Part shown: positions 38,430-52,206 of the stretch, in pieces
Position numbering within the stretch: position 1 is the stretch's first letter
Layout: the number at the start of each line of letters is the position of its first letter
NCBI GenBank assembly: GCA_037043235.1
Contig: JAWRVZ010000215.1
Location: forward strand, 635,001 to 699,000
Direction: 5' to 3'
Source: Rhodeus uyekii
Lineage: Eukaryota; Chordata; Actinopteri; Cypriniformes; Acheilognathidae
Length of the DNA stretch: 64,000 nucleotides
Position numbers and translations under genes: made by a program
The notes under the pieces: generated by a model
What the model saw: only the letters and a program-made list of their open reading frames with translations
What the model was told of the DNA's origin: nothing
Database searches by the model: none

Positions 38430-41400
38430 TGTGTGTGTGCATCAATACAGCTGTTTGTGTGGATGCAGCTCGTCTGTGTGTGTGTATCTCTTATCGGGTT
38501 TTGGCTGTGACTCACTCTGATTAGCCGAGACTGCTGCAGTGAGAGAGAGAGCGGGCGAGCGAGTTATTGCGCTACAGTCTCATCACAGAGACCCCCTCTT
38601 TCTCTCCCTCTCGCTCTCCTCCAGTCTGTTTTTCTCACCGAGCCTCTCACACTTTCCCTCCTCTCGTCTCCTCCAGCACTCCCTCCGTTTGTTCCGTCTC
38701 TGCGTTCCGAGGATGACGCCTCCAATTTCGAGGAGCCCGAGAGGCCCCCGCGCCCCTCCGCCGCTGCCCAGCGGGATCTTCCTCGCTCAGGCTTCCACGG
38801 ACAAGACCTGCCCTTTGTAGGGTGGTGCTTTAGTCGGGCTCTGACCGCACTGGCCAAGTCTGAGTGAGTACACACACACACACACACACACACACAGATT
38901 TTACTAGTCTAGTCACAGGTGGTCCATTGGTGCGGAGACGGTCTCATCACCACGGCGACTGTCACCAGGCAACATTGTGGCTGAATGCGAGGTATTGCTT
39001 ATAAGAGCGCGATCCCTTCATGTGTCGCTGAGATGAATGAGAGGGGAGCTGTGTGTGTGTGTGTGGATGTTTTTGTAACGGGAGACTCTGGGATGGCAGG
39101 ATGTGTTGCCATGTGGATGCAGGGATCGGGAAACCCTGGTCCGGTGTGTGTGTGTGTGTGATGTGATCAGCACAATGCATCCCTTCAGCACGTAAACACT
39201 GTAACGTGAGCAGCTCTGCGTTTGCAGCGACGGCTGTTGTTTTGCTCTGCGTTTCTCCTCCTCTGGGTTTATTGAACGGGTTGCATCTGTGAATCAGAGG
39301 AAACGCATTAACTATGTCTGTTTAAAAAAACGTATTTCCCCAAATTTGCTATAATTTATTTAATAAATTAGATTTTCAGTTTTTCTGCATTTCAATTTCC
39401 TAAATTTTCATTGCCATAAAGCAAAGTCTCGTTACTGTAATTTAAAAAAATATTTTTTTAACTTTAATTTCCCCCAATTCTCATTGTAATGTTTTTTCAT
39501 TTTAATGAGATTGTCTGGGGTTTTTTTTACCCAAATTTTCATTACCATAAAGCAAGAAAATTATCTAAAACCATCGCATTAATGTTTTTTTTTTTTTTTG
39601 TACTTCTTCATTTTAATAAGGTCTTATTTTTTTATTTAATTTTCCCTGTATAAATGTCTCATTATTGTAATACTTTATTTCATTTCAGTTTAATTTCTCA
39701 GAAATCTCATTTTCATTTAATTTTATATTAAAATGTACTTTTCCCATTTAATTGCCATAATGTTCAGAAATCTCATTACTGTAATATGGGATAAATGGTA
39801 AAGTATCTAATCATCATCGCTTGTACTGGTTTTAATTAGTTGATTTTCAGTGATGCATGCAATACAAAATAACTGTTTTGCAGTGATGAGTTACTTGAGA
39901 GCATCTAGATGCATTGCAGTAACGAGTGTGTGAGAGTGTGTGTCTGTGGGAGAGTGAGAGTGTGTGTCTGTGGGAGAGTGAGAGTGTGTGTCTGTGAGAG
40001 TGAGTGTGTGTGTCTGTGAGAGTGAGTGTGTGTGTCTGTGGGAGAGTGAGAGTGTGTGTCTGTGGGAGAGTGAGAGTGTGTGTCTGTGGGAGAGTGAGAG
40101 TGTGTGTCTGTGAGAGTGAGTGAGTGAGTGTGTCTGTGAGAGTGAGTGAGTGAGTGTGTCTGTGAGAGTGAGTGAGTGAGTGTGTCTGTGAGAGTGAGTG
40201 AGTGAGTGTGTCTGTGAGAGTGAGTGAGTGAGTGTGTCTGTGAGAGTGAGTGAGTGAGTGTGTCTGTGAGAGTGAGTGAGTGAGTGTGTCTGTGAGAGTG
40301 AGTGAGTGAGTGTGTCTGTGAGAGTGAGTGAGTGAGTGTGTCTGTGAGAGTGAGTGAGTGAGTGTGTCTGTGAGAGTGAGTGAGTGTGTGAGAGTGAGTG
40401 AGTGTGTCTGTGAGAGTGAGTGAGTGAGTGTGTGAGAGTGAGTGAGTGTGTCTGTGAGAGTGAGTGAGTGAGTGTGTGAGAGTGAGTGAGTGTGTCTGTG
40501 AGAGTGAGTGAGTGAGTGTGTGAGAGTGAGTGTGTGTGTCTGTGAGAGTGAGTGAGTGAGTGTGTCTGTGAGAGTGAGTGAGTGAGTGTGTCTGTGAGAG
40601 TGAGTGAGTGAGTGTGTCTGTGAGAGTGAGTGAGTGAGTGTGTCTGTGAGAGTGAGTGAGTGAGTGTGTCTGTGAGAGTGAGTGAGTGTGTCTGTGAGAG
40701 TGAGTGAGTGTGTCTGTGAGAGTGAGTGAGTGTGTCTGTGAGAGTGAGTGAGTGTGTCTGTGAGAGTGAGTGTGTCTGTGAGAGTGAGTGTGTCTGTGAG
40801 AGTGAGTGAGTGAGTGTGTCTGTGAGAGTGAGTGAGTGAGTGTGTCTGTGAGAGTGAGTGAGTGAGTGTGTCTGTGAGAGTGAGTGAGTGAGTGTGTCTG
40901 TGAGAGTGAGTGAGTGAGTGTGTCTGTGAGAGTGAGTGAGTGAGTGTGTCTGTGAGAGTGAGTGAGTGAGTGTGTCTGTGAGAGTGAGTGAGTGAGTGTG
41001 TCTGTGAGAGTGAGTGAGTGTGTCTGTGAGAGTGAGTGAGTGTGTCTGTGAGAGTGAGTGAGTGTGTCTGTGAGAGTGAGTGAGTGAGTGTGTCTGTGAG
41101 AGTGAGTGAGTGAGTGTGTCTGTGAGAGTGAGTGAGTGAGTGTGTCTGTGAGAGTGAGTGAGTGTGTCTGTGAGAGTGAGTGAGTGTGTCTGTGAGAGTG
41201 AGTGAGTGTGTCTGTGAGAGTGAGTGAGTGAGTGTGTCTGTGAGAGTGAGTGAGTGAGTGTGTCTGTGAGAGTGAGTGAGTGAGTGTGTCTGTGAGAGTG
41301 AGTGAGTGAGTGTGTCTGTGAGAGTGAGTGAGTGAGTGTGTCTGTGAGAGTGAGTGAGTGAGTGTGTCTGTGAGAGTGAGTGAGTGTGTCTGTGAGAGTG

Positions 41401-44400
41401 AGTGAGTGAGTGTGTCTGTGAGAGTGAGTGAGTGAGTGTGTCTGTGAGAGTGAGTGAGTGAGTGTGTCTGTGAGAGTGAGTGAGTGAGTGTGTCTGTGAG
41501 AGTGAGTGAGTGAGTGTGTCTGTGAGAGTGAGTGAGTGAGTGTGTCTGTGAGAGTGAGTGAGTGAGTGTGTCTGTGAGAGTGAGTGAGTGAGTGTGTCTG
41601 TGAGAGTGAGTGAGTGTGTCTGTGAGAGTGAGTGAGTGTGTCTGTGAGAGTGAGTGAGTGTGTCTGTGAGAGTGAGTGAGTGAGTGAGTGAGTGTGTCTG
41701 TGAGAGTGAGTGAGTGAGTGTGTCTGTGAGAGTGAGTGAGTGAGTGTGTCTGTGAGAGTGAGTGAGTGAGTGTGTCTGTGAGAGTGAGTGAGTGAGTGTG
41801 TCTGTGAGAGTGAGTGAGTGTGTCTGTTCCTGCTGTATCATGACGAGGATCAGCTGAAGCTCTCGCTCGGGAATCTGCTCTCAGATGAGCCGTAAATAAC
41901 ACGTTTTCTTTCCCCAGGAGCCGAAGGGAAAGCGCAGGGAAAAAGAGTGAGGTGAAGCTTTATAGTGTTAGTCAGAGAGAGAATGAACCCAGAATACATT
42001 TCTATGGTAACCGGGGGGAGTTTCCTTCCCACGCACCCCCCCCCCCCCCCCCATTTCTCTCCGTCCATTCATACGCTTATTCTCTCTATAATCCTGAAAT
42101 GCGTATGTGTCATGTTGCTGCCGTCTTCCGAACGCAGCACAGCGTGGGAATGTTAATGCAGATGTGCTGCGATACGAGAGCGAGGCAAACAAAACATCTG
42201 TAGTGAGAGACGGGGAGGAGCCTAAACCGCTCGCTTCAGAAATGCATGCTATGTGGCCGCAGTAGGTGTGTGTGTGTGTGATAATCACAGTAGGTGTTTA
42301 GTTTGCTTGACATGTTGTCATTCATGTAACACACATCTGTTTTATAAACACACATGCACAGGTAGAGAAACAGGCATTCATCTCGGCTATCGCAGGATTC
42401 TGGGTTTACAGTCTGATCGGATCTGTGACGTCGTGACGCGTGGAGCTTTTGTTTGAGATGTTGCACGTCTCTTTCCTTATTAACAGATTCAGCAGGACGA
42501 GATCCGTCACAGTAATTGGGTGAACATGTCAGGTGAAGTGTCATGGGAAATCTTTCTATGAGGTGAAAAGAAAACGGTTTTACACCATCACTGTATTCCT
42601 GAATCCTCCCCATGTTTTCCTTTGGTAAACAAACCCGGGCTATTGGTTGAATCCCATTGTTTTCTGAAGTAAATATCAATTATTAATTAAAGCAGCTGGA
42701 TATTGCTCTTTGTGAGTGCTTGTGTACTTTAAATCTCAGGATGTTTATTGAAGGCATTCGTATGATGGCTGTCCTGTATGTCTAACAGTAGAGAGTAGTG
42801 CTTGCAACATCAAGGTCATGGGTTTGATCCCCAGGGAAAGCAAGAACTGATTAGAATTTCAGTGCGTTTCTTGAATGCAACATATCGAATACAGAAGCTG
42901 GAAACACATGTGACGCTCTTCATTGGTTCTCGCGGGTCATGCAAACACATGTAAGGAAATATGAAATCCACTTTAATTTTTCCAAAAATCATTTTTATCG
43001 TTTTCCTAATTAAAATATATATGAATGAGTGTGAGTGAGAGAGTGTGTGAGTGAGAGAGCATGTGAGTGTGTGAGTGAGAGAGAGAGCGTGTGTGTGTGT
43101 GTGTGTGTGTGAGTGAGAGAGAGAGAGTGTGAGTGTGTGAGTGAGAGAGAGAGAGAGTGTGAGTGTGTGAGTGAGAGAGAGAGAGAGAGAGAGCGTGTGT
43201 GTGTGTGAGTGAGAGAGAGAGAGAGTGTGTGTGTGTGAGTGAGAGAGAGAGCGTGTGTGTGAGTGAGTGAGAGAGTGTGAGTGTGGTTCAGAGTGTTCAG
43301 GATCGGGCATATAATAGTCAATATGGCTCAGTTAAAACTATGCTTAATCTGAGATTAAGAGAGAGTGTGTGAGTGCTAGAATGAGTTTGAGTGTGACAGC
43401 AACTGAGTCAGTGTGTGTGTGAGAGAGTGAGTGAATGAATGAATGAGTGAGAGAGAGAGTGAGCGTGGTTCAGAGTGTTCAGAATCAGTTAAAACGATGC
43501 TTAATCGGTCCCGATACCGATCCTTGAGGTCCCCAGCGGACAGTAAATCTGCCAGCATTTGTCACTGTAAGAACTAATTGACTCCCAAAACAATAGAACT
43601 TCAATTCTGCTGTTATCATAACGATTTAGACGGCAACAATCGCACACGCTCTTTAGTGGCATTTAACATTTACCCCATTGTGTAGTAAAAGCGCATTAAC
43701 GATATGATATGTCATGCTGAAGCGTCTCTGGAGAGATGGTTTGTTTTGCGTTGAGTCAGTCTGTAATTGGAGCGTTTCCTGCGGGTTCACACTGTAATGA
43801 CCGGTGGAGAGTGGGTGGTTTCCTCTTCGCTCGGTGACTCACGGTTCGTCGGGGTGAGGGACTCTAGAGGTGCATCGCCTGGCTGGATAATTCAAAGGAA
43901 ACTGGTTTGTCAGTCTATGAATAGTTTGTGCAGTAATGAGATTTCTCTCGCCCTCATGGCGACTGTATTGCTGTTTTCACACAGTGTTTTTCCACACAGC
44001 GACTCTCAGGCTCAAAATGCACCGCTAATGATGACGCTATTTTAATTTTTGTCTAATCTGCTTCTTCAATGGGTAGAGCATTAGAGACATTCATAGCTGA
44101 GATTTCACACACTTTTGTTTCCTGTTGGTGTTATCGCAGCTTCACCTCAACAAACCCTCAGCTTTCTGATTCTGACTGTATCTGATCTGGAAATCTGTTT
44201 GTTTCTTCTGTCAATATGTGGATGCTGCTGACCTGGAAGATGTTTGATCACATTTGACTCCAGCTGCACTAATCACCTTGAATATCTTTGTTTTTTGCTG
44301 ATTTAAAAGCACACTAGTCTTGGCAACAGTAAGAGGAAGTTTCTGCTTTTATTTTGGTGAAGTAAAGTGTTACTCCAAACATTAACAGCATTAACAGAGC

Positions 44401-47400
44401 TCATCTCACCATATATGTATCTCAATAAATGAAATATCATCACAGCAGCTCATGATGTGAGTCAGCCGTTTGTTCGGCTCCATGTGTCTGTATTCGCTCC
44501 TGATGGGATGAGGATGGATTCCTGATCTCCTCCCAGATCTGGATCAGAGATCTGTAGCTCCTGGACCGTATTTGCTGATACTGACCCTTCAGATGCTCTG
44601 ATGCACGAGGATCTCAATGGGATTCAGATCTGGGGAACATGAGGGTCAGTCAATGGCATCAATGCCTTCATCTAAACACTGCCGACATTCTGCTTCATAA
44701 CCGGGCAGATTGAGATCACTGAAGTTTAATTGATTGGTCTTATACTGTGATTCAGTGTTCCCTTCATGTTTTTGAGCAGTGTAGTTTCTTCGGGGTCTCA
44801 ATAAAGGTCGACTAAATCCCGCAAGACGATTATTCTCGGCAGTTATAATTGCTTCACTACATTCACTGTTCTGACAGGTTTCTGAAAAGGAGCAATAAAT
44901 TTATGACGTCTTTGTGGAGCGGAGACTTTGCAACGACAGCGAACCGTACAGCAGTGACAGCAGGAATCTCGTTTCTCTCCTTCACAGCGGTGTGCTTTCA
45001 TTCCACTTTAAAAGCCCAAACTTAACATCCAAATCAGCTTGATCGGCAATCGTTGTAAATGCTAAACTGCAGGATGTGCTCGATAATGAATGAAATGGGT
45101 TATTATAACTGCATTAAGGTACAGACAGTGGACAAGCAAAGTGAAGTTTGAGCTTCGGGATTGTGCTTGAACAGTTAAATACAGACAAATGTGTCAATGC
45201 CTGGCTTGGAGAGAATTCGCTTAAACGCCATCGCTTTTAAGCATAAACGGTTCCACGTGTAGTAGTACATGAGTTCTGTGCGTTTGCTCTTAAAGTGACA
45301 GCAGCCTAATATTCTTGCTGTTCTGTGTCATTAATGTTGATTTAAACAACGGCAAGAAAAAGAAAATCACTCTAATCTATATTAATCTATATTAAGTCAT
45401 CTAGTATGAAGACTATGCAGTGTTGAATTACATTTGATCTCTTTCTTGCTTCATGTCGTTTCAAACCGCTGACTTTTGTGAAACAACATATTTTGAAGAA
45501 TGTTGATAACTGAACTGTATATAGTCATCTTTATAGATATCATTCTTGGCCTGTAGAGTTATAAGTTTGAATCAACTCTGTTATTCAGAACTGTTTTTAA
45601 CACATTTAGTGCATTTATATTTTTTATTATTATTGAAAAACGTAAAAAAATAAGCACTTTCAGAAATATCCAAATGCACATCAAATACTGTGAAAGGGCC
45701 AAAACTTCAGTAGGAAAGTGTGATTTATGTGTATAAACCTCAATGCGTCTTCACACAAATCTCTTGTTATAGTTTGAAGATAAGTCTTCGTTCTGCATCA
45801 AAGCGAAGTCCTTGTTCTTCAGGAAAACTGTAAGAACTGTAATTGTGGACGCAGGGATCATCCTGCAGACGCTGCGCGAGAGGAACCTGCCACACTCATG
45901 TGCTTGACCTTTCTCGATGGCCGATCGATCGAGCGCAGCATGTGTGAGCACAGAGTCGCCGCAGGAACGCTGGGAGAACATTTACCCAACGTAAGCTGTG
46001 AGTCAGCCTCATCTTAGTCCATTGCCGATCTAAGAATAGCCAATGTTGGAATGCATGAGCGTTCCAGCAGATCAATAGCTACTGTATTCAGGGAATGCGT
46101 AAGTGTGTTTATATCCGTCGCAGATGTCAATGCAACTGCCGCCCACTTCAGGCAGAAAGAGCAAGATGGTCTGATGTGTTTGTGCATGCTAGTTTGATGC
46201 TGGGACTATCAAAGGTTCGCTGGTAATGCTGTAATAATTCAATTACACCTGAAACCATTATTGACACCAACTAATGTGAAATGTAATTCTCAACGGCACA
46301 TTTTCCCCTTGCAGTTTATTCTGAATTCCCCCACCCAGATGAACACATTCTCAACGCACAACTTGAAATGCACAGCCTATAATTACACTTTGAGCTCAAA
46401 CACACATGCGCCCAGTAATGGAGTGGGTTGTGGACTGCTCTGATCAGACCCCTGGGATGCGGCGGGTTTCTCCTAAGGGAAGTCTGTAAGCGCTGCGTAA
46501 TGGACTGCTTTACAGCAAACAGGCAGAACCTCTAATCTCGTTAGACCTCACCGGTGTGATGCCGTATTTAGACTGCGGCTGTGTGCATTTGGACGCTCTC
46601 GAGGGGGTCTCGACGCATCAGGGTTTTCCGTTTCACAGCTCCTCCGATACTTTCAGGTGTTTTGATCGGAAGATGCATTTATGGTCATGGAGGGACTGGA
46701 GACGCATCATAATTAGGTTTGTGATGCAGAAAATGTGGACAGAATTGTTGAATCCAGTCATGGATATGAACAGTATAATGCGATATTAGCCAACATTTAG
46801 ATCAATAAATCACCAGTAGGGCTTAATCAGTTAATCAGATCACTGTCTGTGAATGTTAAAGCATGTTAAATGTTAAATATGAAGTCAGCGAATAGACTGT
46901 GCGTTTCACAGTAATATTACATTTATTTTTTTAAATCACTTCAGGAATATCTAAATTTTTCATCCATGTTCTAATTTCACATATACTGTACTATACCACA
47001 TACTGTACCATACCATATACTGTACCATACCACACACTATAGTATACCATATACTGTACCATACTATATACTGTACCATACCACATGCTATAGTATACCA
47101 TATACTGTACCATACTATATACTGTACCATACCACACGCTATAGTATACCATATACTGTACCATACTATATACTGTACCATACCACACACTATAGTATAC
47201 CATATACTGTACCATACTATATACTGTACCATACCACATGCTATAGTATACCATATACTGTACCATACTATATACTGTACCATACCACACACTATAGTAT
47301 ACCATATACTGTACCATACTATATACTGTACCATACCACATGCTATAGTATACCACATACTGTACCATACCATATACTGTACCATACCACACACTATAGT

Positions 47401-50400
47401 ATACCATATACTGTACCATACTATATACTGTACCATACCACATGCTATAGTATACCATATACTGTACCATACTATATACTGTACCATACCACACGCTATA
47501 GTATACCATATACTGTACCATACTATATACTGTACCATACTATATACTGTACCATACCACACACTATAGTATACCATATACTGTACCATACTATATACTG
47601 TACCATACCACATGCTATAGTATACCATATACTGTACTATACTATATACTGTACCATACCACATGCTATAGTATACCATATACTGTACCGTACTATATAT
47701 ACTGTACCATACCACATGCTATAGTATACCATATACTGTACCATACTATATACTGTACCATACCACACGCTATAGTATACCATATACTGTATCGCACTAT
47801 ATACTGTACCATACCACATGCTATAGTATACCATATACTGTACCGTACTATATATACTGTACCATACCACATGCTATAGTATACCATATACTGTACTATA
47901 CCACATACTGTACCATACCACATGCTATAGTATACCATATACTGTACTATACCACATACTGTACCATACCATATACTGTACCATACCACATGCTATAGTA
48001 TACCATATACTGTACTATACCACATACTGTACCATACCACATGCTATAGTATACCATATACTGTACCATACTATATACTGTACCATACCACACACTATAG
48101 TATACCATATACTGTACCATACTATATACTGTACCATACCACATGCTATAGTATACCACATACTGTACCATACCATATACTGTACCATACCACACACTAT
48201 AGTATACCATATACTGTACCATACTATATACTGTACCATACCACATGCTATAGTATACCATATACTGTACCATACTATATACTGTACCATACCACACGCT
48301 ATAGTATACCATATACTGTACCATACCACATGCTATAGTATACCATATACTGTACTATACCACATACTGTACCATACCACATGCTATAGTATACCATATA
48401 CTGTACTATACCACATACTGTACCATACCATATACTGTACCATACCACATGCTATAGTATACCATATACTGTACTATACCACATACTGTACCATACCACA
48501 TGCTATAGTATACCATATACTGTACTATACCACATACTGTACCATACCATATACTGTACCATACCACATGCTATAGTATACCATATACTGTACCATACTA
48601 TATAATGTACCATACCACATGCTATAGTATACCATATACTGTACTATACCACATACTATAGTATACCATATACTGTACTATACCACATACTATAGTATAC
48701 CATATACTGTACCATACTATATACTGTACCATACCACATGCTATAGTATACCATATACTGTACTATACCACATACTATAGTATACCATATACTGTACTAT
48801 ACCACATACTATAGTATACCATATACTGTACCATACTATATACTGTACCATACCACATGCTATAGTATACCATATACTGTACTATACCACATACTATAGT
48901 ATACCATATACTGTACCATACTATATACTGTACCATACCACATGCTATAGTATACCATATACTGTATCGTACTATATACTGTACCATACCACATGCTATA
49001 GTATACCATATACTGTACCGTACTATATACTGTACCATACCACATGCTATAGTATACCATATACTGTACTATACCACATACTATAGTATACCATATACTG
49101 TACTATACCACATACTATAGTATACCATATACTGTACCATACTATATACTGTACCATACCACATGCTATAGTATACCATATACTGTACTATACCACATAC
49201 TATAGTATACCATATACTGTACCATACTATATACTGTACCATACCACATGCTATAGTATACCATATACTGTATCGTACTATATACTGTACCATACCACAT
49301 GCTATAGTATACCATATACTGTACCGTACTATATACTGTACCATACCACATGCTATAGTATACCATATACTGTACCGTACTATATACTGTACCATACCAC
49401 ATGCTATAGTATACCATATACTGTATCGTACTATATACTGTACCATACCACATGCTATAGTATACCATATACTGTACCATACTATATACTGTACCATACC
49501 ACATGCTATAGTATACCATATACTGTATCGTACTATATACTGTACTACACCACATACTGTACTGCACCATATACTGTACCATACCATATACTGTACTATA
49601 CCACATACTATAGTGTACCATATACTGTACTATACTATATACTGTACTATACCACATACTGTACCATACCATATGCTGTACTATAACACATACTATAGTA
49701 TACCATATACTGTATCGTACAATATACTGTACCATACCACATGCTATAGTATACCATATACTGTACCATACTATATACTGTACCATACCACGTGCTATAG
49801 TATACCATATACTGTATCGTACTATATACTGTACTACACCACATACTGTACTGCACCATATACTGTACCATACCATATACTGTACTATACCACATACTAT
49901 AGTGTACCATATACTGTACTATACTATATACTGTACCATACCACATGCTATAGTATACCATATACTGTACTATACTATATACTGTACTATACCACATACT
50001 ATACCATACCATATGCTGTACTATAACACATACTATAGTATACCATATACTGTACTATACTATATACTGTACTGTACCACATACTGTACCACATACTGTA
50101 CCACATACTGTACCGTACCAAAAACTGTACTATACCACATACTATAGTGTACCATATACTGTACTATACTATATACTGTACTATACCACATACTATACCA
50201 TACCATATGCTGTACTATAACACATACTATAGCATACCATATACTGTACTATACTATATACTGTACCATACCACATACTGTACCACATACTGTACCGTAC
50301 CAAAAACTGTACTATACCACATACTATAGTGTACCATATACTGTACCATACTATATACTGTACTATACCACATACTATAGTGTACCATATACTGTACCAT

Positions 50401-52168
50401 ACTATATACTGTACCATACCACATGCTATAGTGTACCATATACTGTACCATACTATATACTGTACTATACCACATACTATAGTGTACCATATACTGTACC
50501 ATACTATATACTGTACTATACCACATACTATAGTGTACCATATACTGTACCATACTATATACTGTACTATACCACATACTATAGTGTACCATATACTGTA
50601 CCATACTATATACTGTACCATACCACGGACTATAGTGTACCATATATACTATACTTTACCACATATGGGGGGACATCACATTATTTGTCTACAGAGTTAG
50701 AAAAGCATGGCCTAAATGGTGTTGTTCTCTGCAGCGAAACAGATTTGATGTGAATGGTTAAGCTTGTTGACTTTCAGGTGGTGGTTGTTGTTTCATTCTG
50801 TGCCGTGAGTTCTGCTCTCGGCGGGCGAGCTGTCAGCCGATATTCACGAGCCGCTGCGATTGGTTCACTCTTTCCCTCCGCTGCTGTATTTTTGTCAATT
50901 TTATTCTCTCTCTGCCTCCGCTAGTAATGTCTGTTGTGATTGTGCGGCTGCTGGGATTTCACTCTTTATTTTTGGAACACATTTGTCCGTCAGACGGCAT
51001 TTAGTCAGTTCTGAATCACTGATATATGATGCATGTGGGAACTCGAGTTGTTTCCTGTCTTTGTTGGTTTGTATTGAGGTTCACATGTCTTTTTATACTG
51101 TCGTAGGCGTTCGCTTCTCTATATTTAGGTGTCTTTGTTTCCTCTGAGAAGTTTTTCAACTGAAATCCATTGGTAGTTTGACTTCCTGAAGAGCGTCTTT
51201 GCTGCTTTCCAAAAATCGCTCTGTTCATGACGACTTCTGACTCGAGCAGTGAGTGTGGGAGGAATCTGTTTGATGAGCAATGGCAGACGGGGGGCGGAGT
51301 CAAAGCTGCAGACAGGGGGCGGAGTCAAAGATGCAGAAAATTAGTCCAGTCTTAATTTCAGTTTTAAGGTTTGCATGTTTTTTTTTTGTTCTTTCTAAGG
51401 ACTTTTAACATAGTCGTTCACCTATAAATTAAATTATTTCACTGTTATTCCATATCTGTAAGACATACAATGACATTTCTTAGTGACGATGACTGTTAAT
51501 CTCTACTGAGGATAAAACGCTCAATGTAACTTGCGGTTGATGGATGTCTTCTGAATTTATAAGATGTGATGTACAGCTTTCCTGTGTTTCTAACAGTTAA
51601 AAGTGGCGCTTGCAACATCAAGGTCATGGGTTTGATTCCCAGGGAAAGCAAGAACTGATTAGAATGTCAATGTGTTTCTTGAATGCGATGCAATTTACTT
51701 TGAATTAAAGCGTCTGATAAATGCATGAATGTGATTGGTTTTATGTGCCGTTCTTGTTCGTTAACAAATGCTAACAAATCTTATTGCAAAGTATTTAATG
51801 CAGAACAATGTATTTACTCATGAAATCACGCTTCAGTTCATATTGTGTTTCAGTTCATATAAGTTTCAAGAACGGCCCTTTAGACGCTGAGTGACGCCAC
51901 CAAAATCTGATGAGACGGGGCAACTTGCATTTTTACCAAAATCGTATTAATCTATTATTAAACTAGTATTCGCTAATGCAAGAGCACAGGTTAATTATAC
52001 AGTTGAAATGAGTAATTATGGCTCAGCTGTGTTATAGTTTGGAAACGGCGGTAATTTGATTTCATAATTTGCAAAAAAAAACACACGTGTATGTAAACGA
52101 AAGTCAGTTGTTGGTATTTTTATTGTCCTCCGGCCTGGTTTGGAGTTCTGGTATAATCAGCACTTTAG

Positions 52169-52206
<38 letters not shown>

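Noticed and set aside
39847..41902. Two 660-codon reverse-strand frames
   Set aside because: GT/GA minisatellite read backwards; no start context, no complexity.
46960..50700. Many Tyr-rich frames on both strands
   Set aside because: 51-bp array with a unit divisible by three; not coding.
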